DNA of 64,000 bases from Toxonevra muliebris. Its lineage: Eukaryota; Arthropoda; Insecta; Diptera; Pallopteridae. Where the stretch lies: NCBI GenBank assembly GCA_963691655.1, contig OY829326.1:98889340-98953339 (forward strand), in the 5' to 3' direction. A program made the position numbers and the translations under genes. Shown one piece after another: positions 35,563 through 47,891 of the stretch (position 1 is its first letter; the number at the start of each line of letters is the position of its first letter). Below the pieces are notes generated by a model, which saw only the letters and a program-made list of their open reading frames with translations, was not told where the DNA came from and searched no databases.

Positions 35563-38500
35563 AAAACTTTGAAACTTTCTTTTGATTATTTTTTTTATTA
35601 TTATTATTTTTTTTGGATTTTAATATTACAATATAATAATGATAATGGTTTAAATAATGAAAATGTATGGCTAAAAATTGTATACTTAGGTCGTCATAAT
35701 TTTTAACCTTTGTTTTTTTTTTTTTATTTATTCTTCATTGTTTTGAATTTATTAATTATTTTTCAATTTAACTTTTTTTGAACTAATAAAACACATGTAC
35801 TTTCTTACATTTAGTGTTTTCATGTTTGCATATGTATTCCCGCATCTGCGTTGAATGCAACCTCTTAGAATACCAATACAAAGCAGTATGAGCAAGTAAA
35901 GTGTCACCACGACTGGTGTAGGTGCCACACTCTACGAGTGGCGAGGATAATCATGTGCGGACGGACATTGACTAAAGACGGTCTTACCAGCAAAAATTGG
36001 GAATAACACAAGAACCCGAGGAACAGTGGTATTATTCATGGCTGTATGCTAGATTTAGCTGCAGGTGGGGAGGGACGGACGTTTTGTTGGATGATATGTA
36101 TTTGTGTATTTTGGTATGATATTAGTATGAGTAGGTGCTGAAATAACTGCGGGTTGATAGGTAGAGGCGTCTGAATGTATGTGTGATGAGCGACGGAGTG
36201 TGATATATAGGTGAATCGGGTTGAGTGCAAGTAAATGGTGAATGTGAGGATGAATGTAGGCAGTTAGGTTAGCATGGAATAAATGTGGACGTATTTGTTT
36301 TTAGTTTTCATCACCCTGTCTCTAACTTCTCTCTCTCTATCTCTTTATTAAATTTAAAATTTCAACCTTAATAAAGATTTCAAATGGCACGACGGATAAT
36401 TATTTTGGTGAGTGTCTGTTGGACAGTTTGAGTGGCAAGAACCACCCCATCCGACGAGCAGCCGAGCCGATCACCGTGCCACCTCTGCCACACCAAGCTG
36501 TACCCATTCAAGTCAGACACATAACAAGACTTGAAAAGAAAGTGGTCATCAGCAGCTGTGAGGGTGTCGGACACTACCATAAAAATATTAATGAACGAAG
36601 TTCCTTAAAAATTAAAACTTTTTATTAAAAAATAATAATTCTTGGTTTCTATAAATAATTTACAAAATGAAATGCTTTGGTTTATAAAAATTGGACTACT
36701 GGTTCAAAAGATTTCATCATTTTTGTAGCGGACAATTTTTTTCGGTCCAGTCCTCATATAGTTTGCATGAAAGCTGCCCTCTAGTGGTACAAATTTGGCA
36801 GTCTGATATAGCCTACATTAAGAAGCATACTAAGAATAATCCCAGTATCGAAGTGCTTTCAAATTTATCTTTAAAAATTTCAGACCTATGGATTTATATC
36901 CAGCTTATATGGCAGAGTTTGGGCTGACCTCTTTCTTTAGCAATGCAAGTTGAAAGTGAGCTAGGAGTTGAATGAAACATACGTCAGCGTCGAGAACTTT
37001 CTAGTTTCTTTCAATTTGAAAACCGCAAATTTTCTCCGTAGGGAGGATGCTGGGATTAACCCATTAAGTCCGAGAGCAAGTCGATTAAAAAACAAAAAAT
37101 CTTCAATCACACGTCCTTATTGTCACAAATTCAAACAGCAAATTGTATTATTTAATTTTATTATTTTTTTTAAAGTTTCTTTCTTCGTGTGAGAATCTGC
37201 ATTAAAATATACTCCTTTGTTGTGCGTATACGCATCATTAGGACTGAGAGAGAACTGAACGTGATTGGGGAGCATCCTGTGATGATGCGTCATCACTTCC
37301 ACCAGTACTTAAGCTCCCCTTCACCTGCATCCGGTAATACCGTTCTTTGAGATTTTGAGCAAAAATACGTAAATTTGTTTTTCAGTGAGGGGGATAAGAG
37401 TGAGGATAGATAGATACGTTATTACACCATAGGGCTGCATCAAATTTGACATAATTCCACTGTTTTTTATTAAAGTACTAAAACTAGAGAGCTTAGTTTC
37501 GAACCGAAGGTATTGTCCAATTTCGAACAAAATTTTTAAGTGCACTGTCGGTATGAATGTAAATTTGTTGGCGGGTATTACCATTCGATCAAAATAAAAA
37601 GTTGTCAAGAGTAGCTGGCTAACCTACACTATGGTTAATATAATATTTTGCTCTACACACTTCTTTAAAGTATTTCCAAATTTTGTTTATCTTTAAATAT
37701 TAAAGAATAAAATATAAAAACATATATGTCTAAAAAAAACTGAAGATACCTTTAAAAATATAAAGTGGAAACGACTAAAAGCAAATGGAAATTCAGAACA
37801 AAAAAATACAGAGCAACAATGAAAAAAACAAAAGACTGAAATTCTTTGTATACTGGGAAAATCTGTAAATTTATGCGTTATCCTATTACGTTTGCCCGCC
37901 TAAAAGCATGCGTAAATTTCTTTGCACAGTTATTGTGCAAGTAAACAACAACAAAACAAAAGAGCAAATAGGAGAAGAAATCCTATTTGACAAAAAAAAA
38001 AAAAAAAGAAGAAAAATAAAAGAAAAAACAATGAGAATGAAAATAAAAATAAAAATCCAAATCCGCTTATATCCTTCTGCTGTGCGCGCGTATCCTTTTC
38101 GCTAACATGCTTGTTGTTGTGTTACAAAATAAAAGAAAAAAAAAATAGAAAAGAGAAAACTAAAACTATTGCCATATATTGGCATTAGTCGCCACTGAAA
38201 TGCTGCTTGCATTTTGTTTTACTACACTACACTTTTTCTATACACACATAGTTACCCGCTTAGCTTCTTTTGTACTTTTACTATATTTCTTCGCGTATTT
38301 TTTGCATCTTTTTTTTTGTTATTTTGTTTGGTGCTTTCATTGCTGCATACACATAAATCCTAAGAGAGTTTGTTAGCTCTCTAAAAAAAAAAAAGAAGGA
38401 AGAACTTCTACACTGTAAGTGTAGCATTTAAGTTGTTGTGCTGCTACTTCAAACAAAAAACGTACAAAAACCGAATAAATAAAGTACTTTGTTGACGCAA

Positions 38501-39461
38501 TCATTTGAATATGAACTTCATGCGAACTTCGCACATACAACCACGGAAAATGTGAGCACGCTTTCCACACATACATACATACAAACACACCCAGAATGAC
38601 CTATAAGCATGATAAACTAACTAACTTTCAAACTGGCAAATGCAAAAGTACATACATACATAGCGGTAGAAGCAGCCAGCGCAAATGATACTTCCTTCGT
38701 TTAATTGTGGTATTTGTATATGTTGACATTTTTATAGTTTATCGTTTTTTATTATAGCATACTATGTGGCGTTTAATAAAACCAATAAACCGAGGGTAAC
38801 ATTACTTATATGTTTTATTTTTATTTTTTCACTTAAATGATTTCGCTAATAAATTCTGTAATTTTTATGAATGCAAACGAAGTGTTAAATAATACTTAAT
38901 TATGTATATGTCATGCCGAAAATCCTACGTTAAAGAAATTACTTAATTGCGAAATTCCTATGAATATGGAATATTCAAACAAAATACAATAAAAACGTGT
39001 TCGCTTTTCATAAACGTGTCTCATTCAGTTTTCGAGCTGTCAATAACTACCTCGACGTCCAAGGTAAAAAGAAATTGCTGAGTTTTTACGTTTTTGTTTT
39101 CTTTCTGTATTTAATCCATGCTATTATTGTTGGTTGTTGTTATTATTATTGGCTATGCTTTTCCAATATAATTTTCCTTTCTTTTTTTTTTTCTTCGCCA
39201 GCAATATTGTATGTATATATAAAATCTTATAATTAATGTCATGCTTTGCTTGACAAATATCAATAACAAAAGCGTAAATTCAATTGTCAATTGCAGCAGT
39301 AGCAGCAGCACTGGCAGCCAGCAATGCCAAGTTTATATTGTTGTCATTTTGTGAAAAGTTGTCAACAAATAATGTTGGTTTTTTTATTGCTTCAAAGAAA
39401 AAACTCTGGGCGTTTGGGAAATATATGTATATGAATAGAATAAATATGTATTTGTGTGTGG

Positions 39462-39524
<63 letters not shown>

Positions 39525-40395
39525 GTATATATTTGTCCTCTTATTTGTATGTGTATGTGTGTTTTTATATAAGTAAGTACAAGGTGCGTATGATGGATTT
39601 TTCTTATTTTGTCTTTTAAATTAATTCATCATCTTCATCAGTGACAACTGATGCATTTAATTACTGTCATTGTTCTTGGTGTAAATTGAACGGTTGCATA
39701 GAAATTGTTGTGCATAAAGACAAGGTATATTTAAGGATATTGTGGCTGAGCAATCATTATTGAATATTTAAGTAAGAGATTAACGTATCGTTACAGGTAA
39801 AAGAAAATGATTAAAAATATTTTCAATGAGTTTTGTGAAAACTTAAGAAATTTATGTTAAATACGATGTACACAAACTAGACAGGGGAAATACCAAAGTT
39901 GGTTTGTGTCTTCTTTTAGCAAGGTTAATATCTATTTACGTTTCGATAAGTACGAAAAGGATTTAAACGAAAAATTTCTCAGAATCTGTCCATATAACAT
40001 TAACATCACCGCGTATTGATGAAAACTATATTTGAAAACAATGTAAACATTTTTATTAACGTAAAAATTTTAGTTGACAAATCTCTACTACATTTTGTTA
40101 ACTTGAGATCAATGAGAGGAAATTTTTTTCTTACTCACATACTAAAAAAATATAAAAAAATTATTCAGTATACTTTATGAGAGGCATTACGCCCACTCGA
40201 CTGCCTTTACCTATTTTAGAACTGAATTTGTATTTGGCTATAAGAAATATGTATGCTGTTGTGATTGCTCTCGTTGTGTTTAAATTATTGCGGTCACGGC
40301 AGACAGACGAAAGAAAATTTTACTTTTATATGAGGTAGGCGTGGATATCGCTTTTGGTAATTTCGCAACAGATTTAAGAGTTTTTTTTAACGATG
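35563..40395. other. Noncoding DNA, no gene recognised
   Basis: AT-rich with scattered simple repeats (A15 near 37,992; CATA near 38,571-38,583). The moderately GC-rich stretches at 35,850-36,300 and 36,380-36,590 look as if they might be element-derived, but I recognise no domain. A GTGATGA/TCATCAC inverted pair lies at 37,280-37,297. Confidence 0.45.
39471..39520. repeat. AT dinucleotide microsatellite, 25 units
   Basis: Uninterrupted (AT)25 within a longer purine-pyrimidine alternating stretch from 39,421 to 39,560. Confidence 0.97.
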
Positions 40396-40396
40396 C

Positions 40397-40665
40397 GAAG
40401 GTTAGGTTAGATTAAGTGGATGTCCAGGGATACAGAATGGCCCATTGAGATACCGCATGATTGGAGCAGCAGTTTACCGTAGGTCCTAAACGACGGTGTT
40501 GCAATTTTTTATCACTTGGTAGTTTTGCTATTGCCCTGCAATTTATAATTCTCATTCACTTCAAATCGATATCGAATTATCCATCAGACCAAGACGGGAA
40601 TCTAGTCCGCAAGCTTCCGGGTGCAAGTCTAGTGCGTTACCCACTAACGAGGTTGTCATGAAGCA
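40397..40665 (-). repeat. tRNA-derived SINE, copy 1
   Basis: On the minus strand the head at 40,665-40,590 has an A box (TTAGTGGGTAACGCAC) and a degenerate B box (ACTAGATTCCC). A body with GAAGTG(A/T)ATGAGAATTATAA follows and is shared with 56,225-56,457. The 3' part (AGATAAAAAATT-like, ACCGTCGTTT) is shared with 54,330-54,500. It ends in CTAACCTAACC. A composite of these copies gives a family of about 270 bp. Confidence 0.75.
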
Positions 40666-43190
40666 TACAGAATTTTTCTTCATTTATTTATCAGTTTCCT
40701 TTCATATAACTTCCACACCCAGGCAGTATTTAGGGGGAGGGTTTTGGGGGTTCTGACCCACCCACCCCCCCGAAATGTGGAAACTTTCTTCTAATTTTTT
40801 ATATTAATTTCCAGTGGATGGAAAAAAGTAGAAAATAAAATCTATTGGACGATTTTTGAATATTTTGTGCTTCCATCGATTTCTTTCCAAAAATTCAAGT
40901 AAATTTGAAATCTTAGTTACACTATGTGACCAAATCTGATTTGTTTTCTTTGACATGAGGTTTAATTTCGGATTCAAAAAGAGAGGGTGATGTTGAGCAA
41001 TCCTGCATTCATAGTTTTTCTATGTCAGTAATTTTGTTTAATTAAAGTTTCGTCGTGAAGCATTTTGAAAAGTTTAAAAATTAATAAAAATGGATCCTAG
41101 TAAACTCGTCCGCCATTTCTGATTCGGAATTTTGAATTTTTAAAATCTGACTGCAGATTTGTAACCAGCGCCCATTAAAACACTGCGGACCACTGCACTT
41201 TTCATTATGTCTGGCTGTGGGTGTGAGTAAGTTAAAATCCGTTCTTTGTAAATTTTTTCCTGCACCCGTAGATATAAACATAGCCCCTGCTTTAAGGGTG
41301 CATTCAGCTCTAAAATTTCTCAAAAATGGCCAAAAACGGTATTTTTAGGAATTTTATGCCCAATTTTTCTAAAACGTGACGTAATGCGAAATTTCTGACC
41401 TCAGATTTATGTTCAGCATGAAAAATTCATTCGCAAATACTAGGAACTATATTATTCGCCAAACCCATGCAGGGCAGTGTTATTGGATCAGCTCCAAAGT
41501 TTTTGGAGACAATCTTAAAATGTAATTAATTCTTTAACCCATTATTGCTCAGAGCACCCCAACTCAGAAGATCCCTTTTAATGCTGTGACTGCATGAATT
41601 TAGGGAATACATATATGCCAACTTCATCCGGGTTCCTAATAATTGATAATGGCCCGAATTCTCACAGATAATCATTTGAAAAAATGAGCCTCTGAATATA
41701 TAATTTTTTAACTTTGGGTAATGGAAAGTCAATGAGTTATCGAAATTATATCCTTGACGTTAAAAAAATGTATTGGAATTCACATTGAATAATATTTATT
41801 TGAAAAAATTCAAATTGATTATTCTGTGATTTTTTTGTAATTTTCGGCCATTTTTTTTTTTTGGTTAAGATTAAAAAAAACTCGGAAAGTACAATTCCTC
41901 AAGCTTCAAGGCATTTATCCACTCTTGTCCCTTGACTGATAGAGTCCATCAAATACATTATGGTATCTAATTTATGTATTTAAACATCAGTTTCATAAAA
42001 ATTATTTATGAATATTTTCTTCGAATGAAAACCCCCAAATTTATTTGTAGAATAGAGGGGGGTAGAGGCGGGATAATTTATTCTTTGATATCTTGTGATC
42101 GCTTTTGTAAATACAAAATTGTTTTTTAAATTTTTTTTTTTCATGATCAGAACGAGTTACCGTCATGAATCGAATGCACGTTCCGAATGCGGGAAAAATG
42201 GTATAATTTTTTCCGACGTTTTCGTAGTTAACATTGCCCCACTATCTGAACTTAGTTCGACTTAGTGTTTTCAACTATTAAAAGTAAAGTTTTGATGTTT
42301 TTGTTTACATCGTTGGCAATTACTGAACTATAATCAAGTTTTTTTGAAAATTTATTTTAATTAATTACACAGTGCAACATATATTTTCAAGACAAAACCA
42401 AACCAATCGCAAACGATAGTATTTGACCTCAGTAACAAAAGCTCCAATCCCTTTTTGCTTCACTACGTCACAATTCTTTTTTACAGTGATTTGAAATTTT
42501 GATTTTTTGGTCAATAAAAAATTTTCCTTAAGATGGTTCTTGTCTTGGACGACCTAAATTAAAATTTTCCTAGGAATATTTCCTTGGAATATTTTTACCA
42601 TCTAGCTCCCACCAGTATGGGTCATTTTGGACCCTTTTATTAAAAACTCCTTAAAAGCTAGGTTTTAGGGGAGGTAAAGGGTTAAACTTTGAAGATTGTT
42701 GTTTTTATTTATTTTTTAGTTTTAAGTATATATGTACATATTTAAGGCATATAATTAATATTTGTTTTTTATTTTATGCGAACAAAAGAACCTATGTTCA
42801 TGAACACAAGAAAAAGTGGCGAAATTCCAATTCCACCGTTCCTTTTGATTAAAAAAAAAAAATTTTGTGTCTGCAACAGTGTTGCCATATTTTTTTGCCA
42901 AAAACTGTACGGCTGGGGTCACGGCTGCCACTTTGGTACAATTCTACCAAAACTGGTAAATTTTTAAACAGTTTTCAGCGGTTGGTACATTTGTACATGT
43001 TTTCAAAATTCGGTACATTCTGTGGGCAAAGTTAGCTTTTATAGTAATCAAGAACTGTAAACATATTTTCGAAATACTTTAGAAATTAGAAAATTGTTCA
43101 GAATTAGCAATTTTTTGGCAAAAAGGATGTAAGTAAGTATTACAAACTGAGTAGACGAAATGCGGTTTGAAGAATTAACTAAATTTATAT
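40666..43190. other. No gene; a third unit of the 5.6 kb repeat and possible hAT-like ends
   Basis: 40,740-40,772 has a G run and a CCCACCC run; 41,090-41,190 matches the 5,633-5,830 repeat. CAGTGTTGCCATATTT at 42,877 and GGCTGCCACTTTGGTACAA near 42,920 look like terminal sequences of hAT-type elements, but no partner end was found. No coding sequence recognised. Confidence 0.4.
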
Positions 43191-43191
43191 A

Positions 43192-43858
43192 TACAATGTC
43201 GGACAAAACTAAAGCAAGGATTCTTCCTTGTTTGAATTTTGTTCAGTAATATTGTAAAACATGCTTAGACTGAAGTTTTTGTTATGAATGTAGTAAGAAT
43301 ATACACTCGTTATAATAAAATATAAGAAATATAATGTTATTTATCACATAAAATAAAAATATTAACTCAAAAGTAACAAAATGCATAAAATTGGCGCAAC
43401 AAAACTAAAGCACATATGGAATAAGTATATTAAGAGAAAAGTTCGATTTCTTCACTATTTTGTAGCGTATCCATTATTTTTCAGAGCTGTTGTACATTTA
43501 CATGGCATGGACTCAATAAAATTGCTCAAAACGTCCACAGAAATGATATTCCATACAATTTCCGATTGGCAGAAAATGGAATCCTTGTTTTTATCATTTA
43601 TGCACTGAATTTTACGATCTATAATTCCCTATACATTTTTTGGGATTGAGATTGAGTGAATGGGAGGGCCACTATAAAATACTGATCTTATTGACAACAA
43701 GCCACTCTTTTACACATCGTGCTGGGATTGTCATTGTGCTGGTAGGCTTGCATTAACAGCAGATCTTCCGCAGTTTTAGGTAACATAACATTCTGGGGAA
43801 TATCTTTGAACATCAGACGGTTCATTATACCTCCTATTTTATGAATTGAACCGATTCC
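43192..43858 (-). pseudogene. Tc1-like transposase remnant with one terminal end
   Basis: Minus-strand reading from about 43,858 gives GIGSIHKIGGIMNRLMFKDI, then NVMLPKTAEDLLLMQAYQHN and DNP, the part around the second catalytic aspartate of Tc1-like transposases. After an eroded stretch it resumes with a C-terminal IESMPC and NNGYATK block. Stops and shifts break the frame. Beyond it, at 43,192-43,222, is CAATGTCGGACAAAACTAAA, which looks like the element's terminal repeat. The 5' side is missing: the match ends where a hAT end fragment begins at 43,859. Confidence 0.75.
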
Positions 43859-43947
43859 GAAATTATACTAATGCGGGGAATTCGATCGAAAATCGGGGAA
43901 TTTATCGAGAGTTATCGGGGAGAGAGAAAAATGAGTTGGCATCCCTG
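43859..43947. mobile_element. Right-end fragment of the 24 kb hAT family
   Basis: Matches 24,773-24,862 nearly base for base: GCGGGGAATTCGATCGAAAA, the ATCGGGGAGAGAG block, and the terminus GAGTTGGCATCCCTG. Only about 89 bp of the right end is present; the left part is absent, replaced by Tc1-like sequence. Confidence 0.9.
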
Positions 43948-44264
43948 CAATCTATCCTTTTTGTCTGCTATTTCAAGGGAACGAAACACAATTGTGTCGT
44001 ATGACAGTATATATTAGAGATGGGGTTTTCGGTACGATCGTAAATTTTTCAGTACACTTTGAGGTTCGGAAATACGTCAATACATAAGCAAGATTTTCAG
44101 TACACTTCCGTTCAATAAATTCTTTTTATCTGATATTATTGCAAAGAAAAATAAAACTGTGCTACTTTTCTTTTTTTGTTATCGATTCAACAGTGCAACA
44201 CGCAAAATTTACGAGGGCTTAGGCCTATATAGTTGTTGGATTGGCAGTAAAAAATTTCACACAT

Positions 44265-44417
44265 ACAAAACTAAAAAGCAGAAAATAATAATTTAAATAG
44301 AAATTTTTTTTAATATACCACGTTTTTAAAACTGACTAAAAAGTTTAAAATAATTTCTCCTAGCCCCATACAGATTCATAACCCCATAAAGATTGTCCTG
44401 AATAAACGTAATTGTGA
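44265..44417 (+). repeat. Dispersed repeat, second copy
   Basis: Second copy of 33,655-33,845. It ends precisely where the left arm of the large inverted repeat begins, so it may be the preinsertion flank of that element. Confidence 0.75.
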
Positions 44418-45109
44418 ACATTTTCAAAGAAAAATTGTCTTGTTTACATTAATTCGCACAAGGGTGTACTTGACAACATAAAAACTACTATTTTAATGAA
44501 ATAGTCATGAAAAATATATTTATCAAAAAATAGTTCTTGCTTAATGTGAAAGTTTAATAAATTTCATTCAAAAATATTTCTCAATCAAAAATTTCTTGTT
44601 CACACAAGTGATTTCTACTTATGCAAGAGATAATTTCAATAAACGTACCTACAATCAGTAAAATTTTGTTGGAAAGAAACAAAAAAAAAAAAAAATGTTC
44701 TTATGTAAAATGTAGGAGAGTAAAATAAAAGTTTTATACTGTGAAATTTACTGTATTTGAAGAATTAATTCAAAACTTTATGTAAATAAAAGTGTGGTTG
44801 GTTTTTAATATTCTTTAAAGAATGCAAATACGAGTTTATGTGATTGTTATTAATATTACTGGAATAACTGTTTTATTTTCTTTTGTTTTTTTCAAAGGAA
44901 AAAACCAGTTTCCAGAAGAGATTGTAAAAATATTAAACTTATTAAAGTATTCTATTATAAATTTTACGTGAAAAATATATTCTACCTGCAAGTATAATTT
45001 TTGTCCAAGAACAACACTTATAGGAACTTTTTTTTAATCAGAATTAAAAATTCTGTGAAGTAAAATAAGAAAAAAAAAAAAAACGTTTTTGGGGCGAAAA
45101 AAGTGAAAC
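44418..45109 (+). repeat. Left arm of large inverted repeat
   Basis: Inverse of 46,637-47,329; see the parent element. Confidence 0.9.
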
Positions 45110-46636
45110 GGTCAGCCAAAAGAAAATTTTTCTCGAATTTCTAGGACAACGATGTTTTCCGATTAAGGTACGAATATCTTCTTACTCCCTAAAAAAATTT
45201 CAAAAAAAATTTACTTATTTTGCAAACAATCGCGAGTTGTAAATTTGCGTAGTATATTTTTTATTTATTCATATCTCGGAAACGAAAAGAGATAATTAAA
45301 TGATTTTTTTCCTTAAATGAAGCTAAATATATATAGTTTTAATAAAATTCATTTTTTTCTTGTACAAATTTAATTTGCTCCAGTTATAAAGCATTTCTCT
45401 AAACTATTGCGAATTCGACCATTATTTCAATTTCATCCGACAATTAGATTTAGATTTTTACATGCGTAAAATGACACCAAGTAAATCAAAACAAAAAAAG
45501 ATAGTAACCTCTTATATGAAAGAAGTTATTCCTATTTTCTGATGACGCGCGAGTACTAATGCGCTCGTTCTTAGTAATATCCATAGCAGAAAAACCAACT
45601 GTGCAACGAAATTTCAAAAATTAAGTTGCAATAGAAATAAGTTTTAAATGAATTTCTAATAATTTTGTGCGATTAAAAATTAAAGCCGTTGTATTTGCTA
45701 GTCACGTTTACGCTATCACCGTAATTTCAAAAATGCCGCGCGCAAATAGTGGTTGCATCCATTCGGTGTAAAGAAACATCGTTGGAGAATTTCTAGTGAC
45801 AAAAAAGTGAAATAATAAATTCCATTTTCACTAAGGTGGTTCGATTTCAGATCTTTTTCGAATTAGATCGCTGCCCATGGTACAAGCTCTTGTACATATC
45901 AAGTAAATCACAAAAAACCTTAAAAATATGGATGTTGTTGTTAAATCCATCACGTGCTTTTCAAATACAGAAATAAAAAAACACGATTTTTTGGCTTTTT
46001 TAGTATTTCTGATGGTTTAATTTTTTTAATAAACCAATTATAAAAGCTCGTCATCATAAATTAAGTATAAGAGGAAAATGAGTGGTCAGATGTTTATTCT
46101 AATTTATTTTTACAATCGTATTGGTTATAACACTTAATAAAATTATACGAAATAATATGAGAAAACAATGCTTTACAATATTTAATTCTACATATAATTC
46201 GAGTAATTTTTTTTAGAATTTGGTTTAGAAAGAGCTGTTCTGTATGAAATTGTTGCATACATATTTTGATTTCGACTTGATTCGCCTACGACCTTGGCTA
46301 ATACATATAGCACTAATCAATTGTATTGATCTCTCCACTGTCTGAATGGGAATGTCTTTTACTTTATCATTAACCCAGTTGGTGGCCGATTTGATGTAAT
46401 AGGTGGGTCAAATGGCTAAATCTCTACTATTTCATAGTACACTGGCGTCTTGAAGTTAATTATACAGCCAATAATTATTGGCTGTAAAAATTTTCGTATT
46501 ATTTTGTTTTAATTTTTGATATCTTTGACTTTCTTTCCAACGTTTATATCTTCGTCGGCTAGCATTGAAAGAATAATGTTCTTTAAGCCGAATGGATTGC
46601 AAACCAGTATTTGTACGCGGCATTTTCGAAATCACT

Positions 46637-47329
46637 GTTTCACTTTTTTCGACCCAAAAACGTTTTTTTTCTTGTTTTACTTCACAGAATTTTTAATTTT
46701 GATTAAAAAAAAGTTCCTTTAACTGTTGTTCTTGGACAAAAATTATACTTGCAGGTAGAATATGTTTTTCACGTAAAATTTATAATAGAATACTTTAATA
46801 AGTTTGATATTTTTACAATCTCTTCTGGAAACTGGTTTTTTCCTTTGAAAAAAACAAAAGAAAATAAAACAGTTATTCCAGTAATATTAATAACAATCAC
46901 ATAAACTCGTATTTGCATTCTTTAAAGAATATTAAAAACCAACCACACTTTTATTTACATAAAGTTTTGAATTAATTCTTCAAATACAGTAAATTTCACA
47001 GTATAATAACTTTTATTTTACTCTCCTACATTTTACATAAGAACATTTTTTTTTTTTTTTTTTGTTTCTTTCCAACAAAATTTTACTGATTGTAGGTACG
47101 TTTATTGAAATTATCTCTTGCATAAGTAGAAATCACTTGTGTGAACAAGAAATTTTTGATTGAGAAATATTTTTGAATGAAATTTATTAAACTTTCACAT
47201 TAAGCATGAACTATTTTTTGATAAATATATTTTTCATGACTATTTCATTAAAATAGTAGTTTTTTTATGCTGACAAGTACACCCTTGTGCGCATTAATGT
47301 AGACAAGAAAATTTTTGTTTGAAAATGTG
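46637..47329 (-). repeat. Right arm of large inverted repeat
   Basis: Inverse of 44,418-45,109. The minus strand continues inward past the arm to a possible start codon at about 46,624 in CGAAAATGCCGCG, from which a basic frame (SRRRYKRWKESQRYQKLKQN) reads for about 55 codons to about 46,460. It is unassigned and low confidence. Confidence 0.9.
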
Positions 47330-47359
47330 TTTAATTCATAAGATAAATAAAATTAGTGA

Positions 47360-47402
47360 CAATCGTGGCTAGTGGCTGTCCATCAAGACACACTTAGGTT
47401 CG
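47360..47402 (-). repeat. Fragment of SINE 3' tail
   Basis: Minus-strand AAGTGTGTCTTGATGGACAG then CCACTAG matches the 54,330-54,500 copy (AAAGTGTGTCTTTCGACAGCC). Only about 40 bp remains. Confidence 0.45.
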
Positions 47403-47891
47403 TTAGTATACGTCGTAAAAAAAGTTTTAAGGTTCTGTGCCTACGTGAAAATTAAAACGAAAATTGTTCAAACTTTATCATCTGCCCATTATAAAGTGGT
47501 TTCGGTGGTTCTGGATTCTTGCATTAGAGATGGTTTGATGTCCCATAGTAAAATTTCATGAGAAATATTTTTTTTTGTGCAAAATATGAAAATAGAAAAC
47601 TAAACTAAGCTCTCAAACAGTTAACAGTTTTCATTTTTTCTTTTAATTTTCTATAAATTTTCAATAATTTTTCACATTGTCTATTGAATTTATTATAATT
47701 AATTTGCTTCTCCAAGGAAAATAAATTATTTTTTCTTTGAAAATCGGGTCTGATATTGTTATCATTTAATATCTGCCCTCAGTGCGCAATATACTTGCTG
47801 TTTGCATAACCTCACTTTCACTGTCACTCATCACCCACCTGTTGCTGATTCTGCAATTGTTATTGTTTGCTCTGTTCTCCGCATTTCCATC

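Larger units (their letters stand above)
44418..47329. mobile_element. Large inverted-repeat (foldback-type) element
   Basis: Arms 44,418-45,109 and 46,637-47,329 are inverted copies of about 692 bp, starting ACATTTTCAAA and ending inward at GTGAAAC. They match through many landmarks: ACAAGGGTGTACTTG, the CTACAATCAGTAAAATTTTG block, poly-A near 44,680 facing poly-T at 47,047, and CAGTTTCCAGAAGAGATTG. They differ by scattered substitutions. The 1.5-kb centre has a further inverted pair (45,722-45,788 with 46,575-46,640) containing ATGCCGCG. No target duplication found. Such arms could form a long RNA hairpin if transcribed. Confidence 0.85.

Noticed and set aside
37060..37300. piggyBac-type element starting TTAACCCATTAAGTCCG
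   Set aside because: No matching inverse end; CATTA-GGACTGAGAG at 37,235 is in direct, not inverted, orientation.
39284..39619. 111-codon plus-strand frame
   Set aside because: Contains an Ile-Tyr run made by the AT microsatellite; not a gene.
42877..42960. Independent hAT insertions starting CAGTGTTGCCA and GGCTGCCACTTTGG
   Set aside because: The end-like sequences have no inverted partner or target duplication that I could find.
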